The notes under the pieces were generated by a model that made no database searches, was not told the origin of the DNA, and worked only from the letters and a program-made list of their open reading frames with translations. Position numbers and translations under genes: made by a program. A stretch of 25,906 nt of DNA from JAXMBX01 sp046349635 (lineage in GTDB: Bacteria; Planctomycetota; Planctomycetia; Planctomycetales; Planctomycetaceae), in contig JAXMBX010000064.1 in NCBI GenBank assembly GCA_046349635.1, positions 1-25,906 on the forward strand, given 5' to 3'. Numbering within the stretch: the first letter of the stretch is position 1; every line of letters starts with the position of its first letter. Of this stretch, positions 6,991-14,797 are shown in pieces.

Positions 6991-8043
6991 ATGTCCAAGA
7001 ATGTCTTTGTCGCTGTGTTGAGTGGCGTGGTTGCCTTCGTTGCGACTTTTTCGGTCATCCGGATGAGTTCTCCGAACAAAGCCCTAACAGCTCCTGCGGG
7101 GATGATCTGGATTCCCGGCGGAGAATTTACGATGGGGACGAATGACCGGGAAGCCTGGCCCGATGAAAAGCCCGCGCATCAGGTGCGCGTGAGTGGTTTT
7201 TTCATGGATGCGACCGAGGTGACGAACGCCGAATTTGAAAAATTCGTGAAGGCAACGGGGTATGTCACGACTGCGGAGAAAGCTCCGACGGCTGAAGAGA
7301 TCCTGGCTCAGGCCCCTCCGGGAACTCCTCGTCCTGCTCCCGAATTACTCGTGCCGGGAGCGCTCGTCTTCACCCCCACCAAATCGGCAGTCCCCCTCGA
7401 TAACATCGCGGCCTGGTGGAAATGGACCCCCGGAGCCAACTGGAGGCATCCGGAAGGACCGAAAAGCGATCTGACCGGGCGCGAAGAACATCCGGCGGTG
7501 CATATCTCCTGGGATGATGCTCAGGCTTATGCGAAGTGGGCGGGGAAGCGATTGCCGACTGAGGCAGAATGGGAATTCGCTGCGCGCGGAGGATTGAAGG
7601 GGGAACGGAACGTGTGGGGGAGCGAACCCGTCAGTGAAACCAGGCCGCAGGCGAACATCTGGCAGGGAAAGTTTCCGTTCGAAAATACGAAGGCGGACGG
7701 TTATGAGCGGACGGCCCCGGTGAAATCGTTTCCCCCGAATGGATTTGGTTTGTACGACATGTCGGGGAACGTCTGGGAGTGGTGTGGGGACTGGTATGTG
7801 AGAGAGCTGTATGCGACCCGGTCGAAAGGGACTGTCGTACAGGATCCACAGAGCCCCAAAGCCAGCAAGGATCCAACCCAGCCGTATATGCAGTTGCGTT
7901 CCCAGAGGGGTGGATCCTTCTTGTGCAATGACAGCTATTGCTCCCGGTATCGTCCCAGCGCACGGCACGGCTGCAGTCCGGACACGGGAATGTCGCACGT
8001 CGGATTTCGGTGTGCGATGTCGGTGCCAGGAAAGTCTCAATAA
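6991..8043 (+). CDS. Formylglycine-generating enzyme (sulfatase-modifying factor), membrane-anchored
   Basis: 350 aa from the ATG at 6991. The frame is open to 6871, but the earlier residues do not look protein-like. Residues 1-25 form an uncleaved-looking N-terminal hydrophobic anchor. The rest is the FGE-sulfatase domain: GMIWIPGGEFTMGT, DATEVTNAEFEKFV, GANWRHPEGP, HPAVHISWDDAQAYAKWAGKRLPTEAEWE, ANIWQG, FPPNGFGLYDMSGNVWEW, and RGGSFLCNDSYCSRYR. The last motif holds both copper-binding catalytic cysteines, C312 and C317, as in the human and bacterial enzymes, so this is a true FGE rather than one of the many cysteine-free domain relatives. FGE oxidises the Cys of CxPxR in type I sulfatases to formylglycine using O2. 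No sulfatase gene lies in the window, so its substrates are encoded elsewhere. The Shine-Dalgarno is weak (AAGG). Confidence 0.93.
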   Translation: MSKNVFVAVLSGVVAFVATFSVIRMSSPNKALTAPAGMIWIPGGEFTMGTNDREAWPDEKPAHQVRVSGFFMDATEVTNAEFEKFVKATGYVTTAEKAPTAEEILAQAPPGTPRPAPELLVPGALVFTPTKSAVPLDNIAAWWKWTPGANWRHPEGPKSDLTGREEHPAVHISWDDAQAYAKWAGKRLPTEAEWEFAARGGLKGERNVWGSEPVSETRPQANIWQGKFPFENTKADGYERTAPVKSFPPNGFGLYDMSGNVWEWCGDWYVRELYATRSKGTVVQDPQSPKASKDPTQPYMQLRSQRGGSFLCNDSYCSRYRPSARHGCSPDTGMSHVGFRCAMSVPGKSQ

Positions 8044-8109
8044 ATCAGGGACATCCGATCGTCGCGAAGAACGATTGCGATCGTTTCGCCCGTCCTCGCG
8101 GTCCGTGGG

Positions 8110-8313
8110 TTGTCGTGGGCAGCCGCGATGGACTATGAGGCGCGGGTCGAGACGTTTGGGGAAACCGTCGGCTTCCTCAAGCGGCAGGAAAAAGTTCTCG
8201 CACAGGCGGACTCGGACTCCGAATACAGTTCCCTGTTGCTGGAAACGGAATCGGTACCGCTGGGTGAAATTGCGAACTGGTTCTCCCGCCGTTCGAATAT
8301 CGGGGTGACGTAG
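8110..8313 (+). CDS. Small hypothetical ORF directly downstream of and in frame with the FGE gene
   Basis: The frame is open without a stop from 8044 (right after the FGE TAA) to TAG at 8311-8313. Starts are a TTG at 8110 (67 aa) or an ATG at 8128 (61 aa); neither has a convincing ribosome site. From the ATG, the product would be soluble and charged, with a possible helix (ETFGETVGFLKRQEKVLAQA) and an end VPLGEIANWFSRRSNIGV that looks protein-like. No family is recognised. It could be a small co-transcribed gene, a decayed remnant, or chance open frame. Confidence 0.35.
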   Translation: MSWAAAMDYEARVETFGETVGFLKRQEKVLAQADSDSEYSSLLLETESVPLGEIANWFSRRSNIGVT

Positions 8314-8336
8314 CGAGCCCTGCCGGCGAAAGCCGC

Positions 8337-9770
8337 CTACTTCTTGCGGAAGTAGTGCGTCGCCTGGCCGAAGGCCATTTCCGCGCTCTCCATGACGGTT
8401 TCCGCCAGCGTGGGATGCGCGTGAATGCTATCCGCGAGATCGCGGGCGACGGCGGCGGTTTCCACGGCGATGACCGCTTCCGCGATCATTTCCCCAGCAC
8501 CCGGGCCGACAATCCCGACACCCAGAACCCGTTCAGTTTTGGCATCGAAGATAATCTTGGTCAGACCTTCGGTTCGGGCCAGCGTTTGCGCGCGGCCGGA
8601 GGCCGCCCAGGGGAAGCGGGTGACTTTGACGTCCCGCTTTTCGGCGATGGCCTGTGGCTCCGTAATGCCGCACCAGGCGACTTCCGGATCGGTGAACACG
8701 ACGGCGGGGATCGCAACATTATCAAACGAGGCAGGTTCTCCCAGCATCGCTTCGACGGCAACCTTCGCTTCGCGATTCGCCTTGTGGGCGAGCATCGGTT
8801 CGCCGGCGATGTCCCCGATCGCGAGGATATTGGGATCGCTGGTCTGCATCTTGCGATTGACCTTCACGAACCCCTTGGGATCGATTTCAACCTTGGTGTT
8901 CTCCAGGCCGAGGTCTTTGCTGTTCGGACGGCGACCGATCGAGATCAGGACGCGATCGAAGGTCATTTCCGAGGGGACACCTTCGCCGGAAAGCTTGGCG
9001 ACAATCCCCTTCTTGTCGGGAGTCAGACCTTCCACCTTGGTGTTCAAATAGATCTTTTCAAAAAGTCCTGTGAGCCGTTTTTGCAGAGGTTTCACGAGTT
9101 CCGGATCAGCACCGGGAAGGAGTCCGGGAGTGAGTTCGACGACGGTGACCTTGGAGCCGAGCGCGGCGTAGACGGAGCCCATTTCCAGGCCGATGTATCC
9201 GCCACCCACCACCAGCAGGCTTTTGGGAATGTCTTCCAGGTTCAACGCACCGGTGGAATCCATGACCCGGGGATCATTCAACTGAAAGATTGGCGGAACG
9301 AGCGGAGAAGAGCCGGTTGCCAGAATCAGCTTGTCGAAGTTGATGGTGTCCGAGGGGGGGGCGGGCAGACCCTCCACAGGGTGCAGCTTGAGAGTATTGG
9401 AATTCAAGAGCGTTCCGCGGGCGGGAATGTAGCGCACGCCGCGGGCATTGCAGAGCTGATTCACACCACCGGCCAGTTTGTCGACGACCTGGTTCTTGAA
9501 AGCGCGGACTTCGTCGATATTGATCTGGGGGGGCTGGAAGTGAATCCCCCAGTGGGCGGACTCGCGCGATTCCTGGATGAGCTTTGCGATATGCAGCAGG
9601 GCCTTGGACGGAATGCAACCCCGCTTCAGACAGACGCCGCCGCCAGTCGCTTCCGCGTTGACGAGCGTGACCTTCAGCCCGTGATCGGCGGCGTGAAATG
9701 CGGCCGCGTAACCTCCCGGACCGGCTCCCAGCACGACGATTTCGCGGAGCCCCTGTACAGGATTGTTCAT
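8337..9770 (-). CDS. lpdA: Dihydrolipoyl dehydrogenase (E3 of pyruvate dehydrogenase)
   Basis: 477 aa, starting at the ATG at 9770 (AAAGG 5-6 nt upstream; an upstream in-frame start at 9803 adds 11 unlikely residues). It is a FAD flavoprotein that reoxidises dihydrolipoyl groups of E2 and reduces NAD+. FAD-binding GAGPGGYAAAF is at 15-25, the redox disulfide is C47/C52 in GGVCLKRGCIPSK, the NAD-binding segment is VVGGGYIGLEMG, and a second FAD site is AIGDIAGEPMLAHKA. The C-terminal interface has the active-site His-Glu pair H452/E457 in HAHPTLAE. The redox motif reads CLKRGC rather than the common CLNVGC, a known kind of variation. No lipoyl domain is fused. It is the last gene of the aceE-aceF-lpdA operon, with a 74-bp gap from aceF. 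Confidence 0.96.
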   Translation of the reverse strand: MNNPVQGLREIVVLGAGPGGYAAAFHAADHGLKVTLVNAEATGGGVCLKRGCIPSKALLHIAKLIQESRESAHWGIHFQPPQINIDEVRAFKNQVVDKLAGGVNQLCNARGVRYIPARGTLLNSNTLKLHPVEGLPAPPSDTINFDKLILATGSSPLVPPIFQLNDPRVMDSTGALNLEDIPKSLLVVGGGYIGLEMGSVYAALGSKVTVVELTPGLLPGADPELVKPLQKRLTGLFEKIYLNTKVEGLTPDKKGIVAKLSGEGVPSEMTFDRVLISIGRRPNSKDLGLENTKVEIDPKGFVKVNRKMQTSDPNILAIGDIAGEPMLAHKANREAKVAVEAMLGEPASFDNVAIPAVVFTDPEVAWCGITEPQAIAEKRDVKVTRFPWAASGRAQTLARTEGLTKIIFDAKTERVLGVGIVGPGAGEMIAEAVIAVETAAVARDLADSIHAHPTLAETVMESAEMAFGQATHYFRKK

Positions 9771-9844
9771 AATGACCTTTCTGCAAGTCCGACGGAATAA
9801 CAAGACGGATTCGAACGAGATCGCCGAGTGTCGCGGGGGCGAGT

Positions 9845-11521
9845 TCAGCTCTCGATCAGCAGTAGGGAGGGATCCGCCAGCAATCCGGAAATCTTGACGA
9901 TGAACCGGGCGGCGTCCGCACCATTGATAACGCGGTGATCGTATGACAAGGAGAGAGGCAGCATCAGGCGAGGCTTGGCTTCCCCCTTCACGACGACGAG
10001 CTGTTCGCGCGACCGGGACATCCCCAGGATCGCGACTTCAGGCCAGTTGACGATCGGCGTGAACGAAGTCCCGCCGATCCCCCCCAGGTTGCTGATGGTA
10101 AACGTCGCCCCCTGGAAATCGGAGATTGCGAGTTTTCGTTCGCGGGCCTTGGCCGCCAGGACGTCGAGCTCCTTGGCGATTTCCATGACGCTCTTGAGAT
10201 TCGCGTCCTTGATCACCGGCACGACCAGCCCCTGCTCGGTGTCCACCGCGACGCCGATGTTGTAGTACTGCTTGTAGATCACCTCGTTCGTTTTCGTGTC
10301 GAGACTCGAGTTGAAGTGGGGGAACTGCTTCAAGGCGGCGACAACCGCCTTGATGGCGAGAACGGTCATCGTGATCTTGGGCGCACCCGGGACGCTGGAG
10401 GACCGCTTGCGGCCGGCTTCCAGGTCGGTGATGTCCGCCAGGTCGTGTTGTGTGACGTGCGGAATCGTCTGCCAGGCGTAACTGAGATTGGTCATCGCCG
10501 TTTTGGCGATCTTGTTCATCGCCTTCCGTTCGACGCTTCCCCACTGCGTGAAGTCGGGGAGAGGGAGCGCGGCGACACCCGTTCCGCCGGATGCACCAGG
10601 GGAGGGCTTTTCTCCGGTCATGATCTTTTTTACGAAGTCCTGGAGGTCTTCGTGGGTGATCCGTCCGCCGGGGCCTGAGCCGGCCACCAGGTGCAGATCG
10701 ACACCGAGTTCACGGGCCAGCCGACGTGTCGCGGGACCAGCCGGGGCCGGGGCACGGTTATCGTCTCCCGCAGGAGCAGCAACTTGCGGCGACGCGACGG
10801 GTTTCGAAGCCGGGGCTGCCGGTTGTGCAGCCGCAGTCGCTGCAGCGGCCTGAGGGGCCGGAGCTGCTGGTGCAGTCGGTGCAGGACTGGATGCAGGCGC
10901 GGCGGATCCGGAACCGGTGATCGTGAAGACCAGATCGCCCGGCTTCAACGTAGCCCCCGATTTCACGTGGATCTTCGTGATCTTTCCCGTAGCAGGGCTG
11001 GGGAGTTCCACGACCGCTTTTTCAGTTTCGAGTTCGAGGAGATTCTGCCCTGCCGTGACCGAGTCTCCTTCGTTGACGAGAATCCCCGCGACGTCTGCGG
11101 ATTTAACACCTTCGCCAAGTTCCGGGAGACGAACTTCATGCGTTCCAGTGGAACCGCTCGCGGGAGCGGCAGCCTTGGGAGCAGGTTGAGAAGGAGCGGG
11201 AGCCGGGCTGGATGCCGCGGATGATGGCACAGGAGCAGCCGCGGGGGCGGGTGCCTGAGGCCTGGCGACAGGAGCGGCGTCGGCGGCACCGTCAAAAACG
11301 ATGACCGGATCGCCGGGCTTAATCGTCTGGCCGCTCTTCACCAGGATCTTCGAGATCTTGGCCGCCTGCGGAGCGGGCAGTTCGACGACCGCCTTTTCCG
11401 TTTCCAGTTCCATCAGGTTCTGCCCCGCGGAGACGCTGTCTCCTTCCGACACCAGGATCGTGGCGACATCCGCCGAGTTCACTCCCTCGCCCAGCGCGGG
11501 CAACCGAAATTCCAACGCCAT
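9845..11521 (-). CDS. aceF: Pyruvate dehydrogenase E2, dihydrolipoamide acetyltransferase with two lipoyl domains
   Basis: 558 aa; AGGGG lies 5 nt before the ATG. E2 forms the core of the complex and passes acetyl groups from lipoyl arms to CoA. Two lipoyl domains (about 1-78 and 127-205) carry the lipoylation motif ETEKA, with K43 and K168 as modified lysines. They are joined by Ala/Pro-rich flexible linkers (about 80-125 and 205-260). A peripheral-subunit-binding domain follows (ATRRLARELGVDL...GPGGRITHEDL, about 262-300), then the catalytic domain (about 325-558) with the SYDHRVINGADAARF motif, in which H529 and D528 belong to the conserved DHRxxxG site. It lies between aceE (96-bp gap) and lpdA, fitting a full complex. 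The Ala/Pro linkers create long spurious frames on the other strand. Confidence 0.96.
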   Translation of the reverse strand: MALEFRLPALGEGVNSADVATILVSEGDSVSAGQNLMELETEKAVVELPAPQAAKISKILVKSGQTIKPGDPVIVFDGAADAAPVARPQAPAPAAAPVPSSAASSPAPAPSQPAPKAAAPASGSTGTHEVRLPELGEGVKSADVAGILVNEGDSVTAGQNLLELETEKAVVELPSPATGKITKIHVKSGATLKPGDLVFTITGSGSAAPASSPAPTAPAAPAPQAAAATAAAQPAAPASKPVASPQVAAPAGDDNRAPAPAGPATRRLARELGVDLHLVAGSGPGGRITHEDLQDFVKKIMTGEKPSPGASGGTGVAALPLPDFTQWGSVERKAMNKIAKTAMTNLSYAWQTIPHVTQHDLADITDLEAGRKRSSSVPGAPKITMTVLAIKAVVAALKQFPHFNSSLDTKTNEVIYKQYYNIGVAVDTEQGLVVPVIKDANLKSVMEIAKELDVLAAKARERKLAISDFQGATFTISNLGGIGGTSFTPIVNWPEVAILGMSRSREQLVVVKGEAKPRLMLPLSLSYDHRVINGADAARFIVKISGLLADPSLLLIES

Positions 11522-11617
11522 AATTCCCCTATCCAGTCAATCGTGAGTCTCGTGAGGTCGTCTGCGAGAAACACGCGGTGCAGTGTCCAATCAGAGTCAG
11601 TCCCCAGGATTGATCGC

Positions 11618-14308
11618 TCAGGCCTTGAGGGGGTTCAGTTTTTCCGGATCGATATTGAGCGCCTTGATCGCGGAAGTGATGGTTTTCTTTTGCACTTTGC
11701 CCTCGCGGAACAGAGTGCTGAGGGTCGAGAAGACGATGTGCGCGGTATCGACCTCGAAGTGCCGGCGGAGATCCGGGCGGGATTCGCTCCGGCCAAAACC
11801 GTCCGTTCCGAGGGCCACGAACTTCGCGGGAACCCACGGAGAAATCTGCTCCGCGACGATCCGCATGTTATCGGAGGCGGCGATCACCGGGCCTTCCGCC
11901 TTGCCGAGTTGCTGCTGAATGTAGCAGGGCTTTTCCGCCTTGTCCGGATGCAGCCGGTTCCAGCGTTCCGTCTCCATCGCATCGCGACGGAGTTCGCTGA
12001 AGCTGGTCACGCTCCAGACGTCGCTGGAAATTCCGTAATCGGCCGCCAGGATTTCCTGGGCCTCCAGGACGTGGCGGAAAATGGAACCGCTGCCGAGTAG
12101 TTGCGGGCGGGCGGGCGAATTCTTGACGACTTTGGAGGAGAACTTGTACATGCCCCGGCGGATCCCTTCTTCGCAACCGGCAGGCATCTCCTTCATCTCG
12201 TAGTTTTCGTTGTACAGCGTGACGTAGTACAGGATCTGCTCGTTCTCGCCGTACATGCGACGCAGGCCGTCCTGCACAATCACCGCCACTTCGTAGGAGT
12301 AGGCGGGATCATAGGCGACGCAGGTGGGAACGGTGGAAGCGATGAGGTGGCTGTGGCCGTCCTCATGCTGTAGTCCTTCGCCGTTCAAAGTGGTTCGTCC
12401 GGCCGTCCCGCCGAGGAGGAACCCCTTGCAACGGGAGTCCGCAGCCGCCCAGATCAGGTCGCCGACCCGCTGGAATCCGAACATCGAGTAGTAGATGTAC
12501 ATGGGGATCATGTCGACGCCGAGGTTGGCATAGGCCGTCCCGGCGGCGATGAATGAGCCCATCGAACCCGCTTCGTTTATCCCTTCTTCCAGGACCTGTC
12601 CGTCCTTCGCCTCGCGGTAGTACATCAGGGTTCCTTCTCCCTTGTCGATCGGCTCGTAAAGCTGACCGGCATGGGCATAGATCCCGTTGGTGCTGAACAG
12701 GCTTTCGAAGCCGAAGGTGCGCGCTTCGTCCGGAATAATCGGGACGATGAACTTCGCCATCGCCTTGTTCCGTAGCAGCGTCTGCAGCACGCGGAGGAAC
12801 GCCATCGTCGTGGAACCTTCACGTCCCGCCGTTCCGTCGAAGGGTTTCAACACGCTTTCGACGGTGGGGATCTCGATGTTCGGTTTATGCTGCGGACGAG
12901 AGGGGAGATAACCCCCCAGCGATTTCCGCCGTTCGTGCAGATACTTGTGTTCATCGCTTCCCTCGGGAAGGCGGTAGAACGGGGCATTTGCCACTTCGTC
13001 ATCAGAAATGGGAATCCCGAACCGGGAGCGGAATTCTCGAAGTTCCTGCTCGTTCCGCTTCTTGGCATTGTGGGTCGCGATACGACCTTCGCCGGACTCG
13101 CCCAGACCATACCCCTTGATTGTTTTTGCCAGGATGACCGTGGGGGAACCCTGGTTATCGACGGCAGCCTGATAGGCGGAGAAGACTTTTTCCGGATCGT
13201 GACCACCCCGCTTGAGCTTCTTGATCTGCTCATCGGAGAGGTGCTCGACCATCTGCAGTAATTCCGGCTGGGCACCGAAGAAGTGATCCCGGATGTAAGC
13301 CCCGGATTCCACCACATACTTCGAATATTGGCCGTCGACAACCTCACCCATCCGGCGGACCAGCAGGCCGTTGTCATCGGCAGCGAGCAACGGATCCCAG
13401 TCGCTCCCCCAGATGACCTTGATGCAGTTCCAGCCGGCACCGCGGAACGCCGCTTCCAGTTCCTGGATGATTTTGCCGTTGCCGCGCACCGGGCCGTCCA
13501 GACGCTGCAGGTTGCAGTTGATGACGAAAATCAGGTTGTCGAGTTTTTCCCGCGAGGCAAGCGTGATCGCGCCCAGGGTTTCCGGCTCGTCGCATTCGCC
13601 GTCGCCGACGAAGCACCAGACGTGTGACTTGGAGGTGTCCACAATCCCGCGATTGTGCAGGTAGCGGAGGAACCGCGCCTGGTAGATCGCACAGAGAGGG
13701 CCCAGGCCCATCGAGACCGTGGGGAACTGCCAGAAGTTGGGCATCAGCCAGGGATGCGGGTACGAGGAGAGTCCTCCGCCAGGCTGCAATTCACGGCGGA
13801 AGTTGACGAGGTTTTCTTCGGTCAAGCGGCCTTCCAGGAATGCCCGTGAATACATCCCGGGAGATGCGTGTCCCTGGAAGTAGACGAAATCGCCGGTATG
13901 GTCCGCGGAAGGGGCATGAAAGAAGTGGTTGAAACCGACTTCATATAAAGTCGCGGAAGAGGCGAATGTGGAAATGTGCCCGCCGATCCCGGCATCCGGA
14001 TCTTTATTCGCCCGGACGACCATCGCCATGGCATTCCAGCGAATGATGCTCTTAATGCGGCGTTCGATTTCCCGGTTACCGGGGTATCGGGGCTGATTCT
14101 CGACGGCGATCGTGTTGACGTAGGGGGTATTGGCAGAGAAGGGGAGTTTGACCCCCTCGCGGTAGGCCTTTTCCTGCAGGAGCAGGAGAAGTTGTCTGAC
14201 GCGCTCGGGACCGTGGCGTTGCAGGAGGTCATCCAGAGACTCCAGCCATTCACGTGTTTCACCCGGATCGACATCATTCAACAAAGGGGCCACAACTTGG
14301 CTCTGCAT
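11618..14308 (-). CDS. aceE: Pyruvate dehydrogenase E1, homodimeric type
   Basis: 896 aa from the ATG at 14308, close to E. coli AceE length (887 aa). A GTG at 14317 is an alternative start three codons earlier; neither has a strong ribosome site. The enzyme decarboxylates pyruvate with thiamine diphosphate and reductively acetylates E2 lipoyl groups. Family landmarks are present throughout: a start region like ETREWLESLDDLL, GGHISTFASSATLYEVGFNHFF, HASPGMYSRAFLEGRL, SSYPHPWLMPNFWQFPTVSMGLGP, and the ThDP/Mg motif GDGECDEPE followed by NLIFVINCNLQRLDGPVRGN. C-terminal half motifs EGINEAGSMGSFIAAGTAYA and TAGRTTLNGEGLQHEDGHSH are also clear. It is first in the aceE-aceF-lpdA operon. The single-chain E1 is the type of Gram-negative pyruvate dehydrogenases rather than the alpha/beta form. 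Confidence 0.96.
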   Translation of the reverse strand: MQSQVVAPLLNDVDPGETREWLESLDDLLQRHGPERVRQLLLLLQEKAYREGVKLPFSANTPYVNTIAVENQPRYPGNREIERRIKSIIRWNAMAMVVRANKDPDAGIGGHISTFASSATLYEVGFNHFFHAPSADHTGDFVYFQGHASPGMYSRAFLEGRLTEENLVNFRRELQPGGGLSSYPHPWLMPNFWQFPTVSMGLGPLCAIYQARFLRYLHNRGIVDTSKSHVWCFVGDGECDEPETLGAITLASREKLDNLIFVINCNLQRLDGPVRGNGKIIQELEAAFRGAGWNCIKVIWGSDWDPLLAADDNGLLVRRMGEVVDGQYSKYVVESGAYIRDHFFGAQPELLQMVEHLSDEQIKKLKRGGHDPEKVFSAYQAAVDNQGSPTVILAKTIKGYGLGESGEGRIATHNAKKRNEQELREFRSRFGIPISDDEVANAPFYRLPEGSDEHKYLHERRKSLGGYLPSRPQHKPNIEIPTVESVLKPFDGTAGREGSTTMAFLRVLQTLLRNKAMAKFIVPIIPDEARTFGFESLFSTNGIYAHAGQLYEPIDKGEGTLMYYREAKDGQVLEEGINEAGSMGSFIAAGTAYANLGVDMIPMYIYYSMFGFQRVGDLIWAAADSRCKGFLLGGTAGRTTLNGEGLQHEDGHSHLIASTVPTCVAYDPAYSYEVAVIVQDGLRRMYGENEQILYYVTLYNENYEMKEMPAGCEEGIRRGMYKFSSKVVKNSPARPQLLGSGSIFRHVLEAQEILAADYGISSDVWSVTSFSELRRDAMETERWNRLHPDKAEKPCYIQQQLGKAEGPVIAASDNMRIVAEQISPWVPAKFVALGTDGFGRSESRPDLRRHFEVDTAHIVFSTLSTLFREGKVQKKTITSAIKALNIDPEKLNPLKA

Positions 14309-14433
14309 AGCTCTCACTTTCTGGACGAAGAGTTCGGACCGACTTTTGTCGCACGTGTTTCAATGACAGGGAGTTAGACCCTCCGCAGCCCCGTCAGACA
14401 TCCCGCGCCGTTCACGAAACCAACCCCGGCGAA

Positions 14434-14451
14434 CAAGACCTTCAAGACCTT
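14434..14451. repeat. Tandem 9-mer CAAGACCTT x2
   Basis: Two perfect head-to-tail copies at 14434-14442 and 14443-14451, about 130 bp upstream of the aceE start codon. On the aceE sense strand this reads AAGGTCTTG twice. Confidence 0.7.
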
Positions 14452-14649
14452 GCGCAAGAACGGTTCGCGTGACACGATTGTGGGTGTCTCGATGAAATGC
14501 TGCTTATCTCGAAAACCCCTCATCAGAACAAGGGGAACTCGTGATCTCCCGTCACTTTCCAACGTGGACTCCAGTCTCTGCAGTGTATCAAATTGGTTCA
14601 AAACCGACAGGGTTCAGCAGTCGTCGTCCAAAACGCGTAAGTGTTGCAG

Positions 14650-14676
14650 TTTGACAAACTTGTGGAGAGTGTCAAA
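14650..14676. promoter_or_regulatory. Inverted repeat TTTGACA-N13-TGTCAAA, candidate operator
   Basis: Perfect 7-bp arms at 14650-14656 and 14670-14676 with a 13-bp centre. Half-site centres are 20 bp apart, about two helical turns, which fits a dimeric regulator. Each arm also contains TTGACA, one on each strand, but neither has a good -10 at 16-18 bp. It overlaps the -35 of the proposed rhomboid promoter. Confidence 0.45.
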
Positions 14677-14688
14677 AAACTTCATAAT
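14660..14688 (+). promoter_or_regulatory. Possible promoter of the rhomboid gene
   Basis: TTGTGG at 14660-14665, a 17-bp spacer, and CATAAT at 14683-14688. Transcription would start near 14695, giving a leader of about 100 nt. Confidence 0.4.
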
Positions 14689-14797
14689 TCTAATTCTACA
14701 AATGATTTGTGAGTTCGAGCCAAGTCCGGCAAATGGGCACGAAAATCCTCATATTTCCTCGGGGTAGGACATCCCTTGAGGACGGAGTCCAATCAGG

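Larger units (their letters stand above)
14309..14797. other. Divergent intergenic region between aceE and the rhomboid gene
   Basis: This 489-bp stretch has only short frames without coding character. It becomes AT-rich around 14640-14760. It holds a perfect tandem 9-mer (CAAGACCTT twice, 14434-14451), a TTTGACA/TGTCAAA dyad (14650-14676), and a possible plus-strand promoter (14660-14688). The aceE promoter must lie here, but I could not place it with confidence. The long leader before aceE could hold regulatory RNA structure; no known riboswitch was recognised. Confidence 0.6.

Noticed and set aside
8355..9800. A 481-codon open frame on the plus strand antisense to lpdA
   Set aside because: It mirrors the lpdA frame exactly and has no recognisable domain; lpdA itself is unmistakable. 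Long antisense frames are common in GC-rich genes.
14374..14767. Short frames on both strands in the aceE-rhomboid intergenic region (75 and 105 codons)
   Set aside because: They rely on TTG or other weak starts, overlap each other and regulatory-looking sequence, and show no protein-like pattern.
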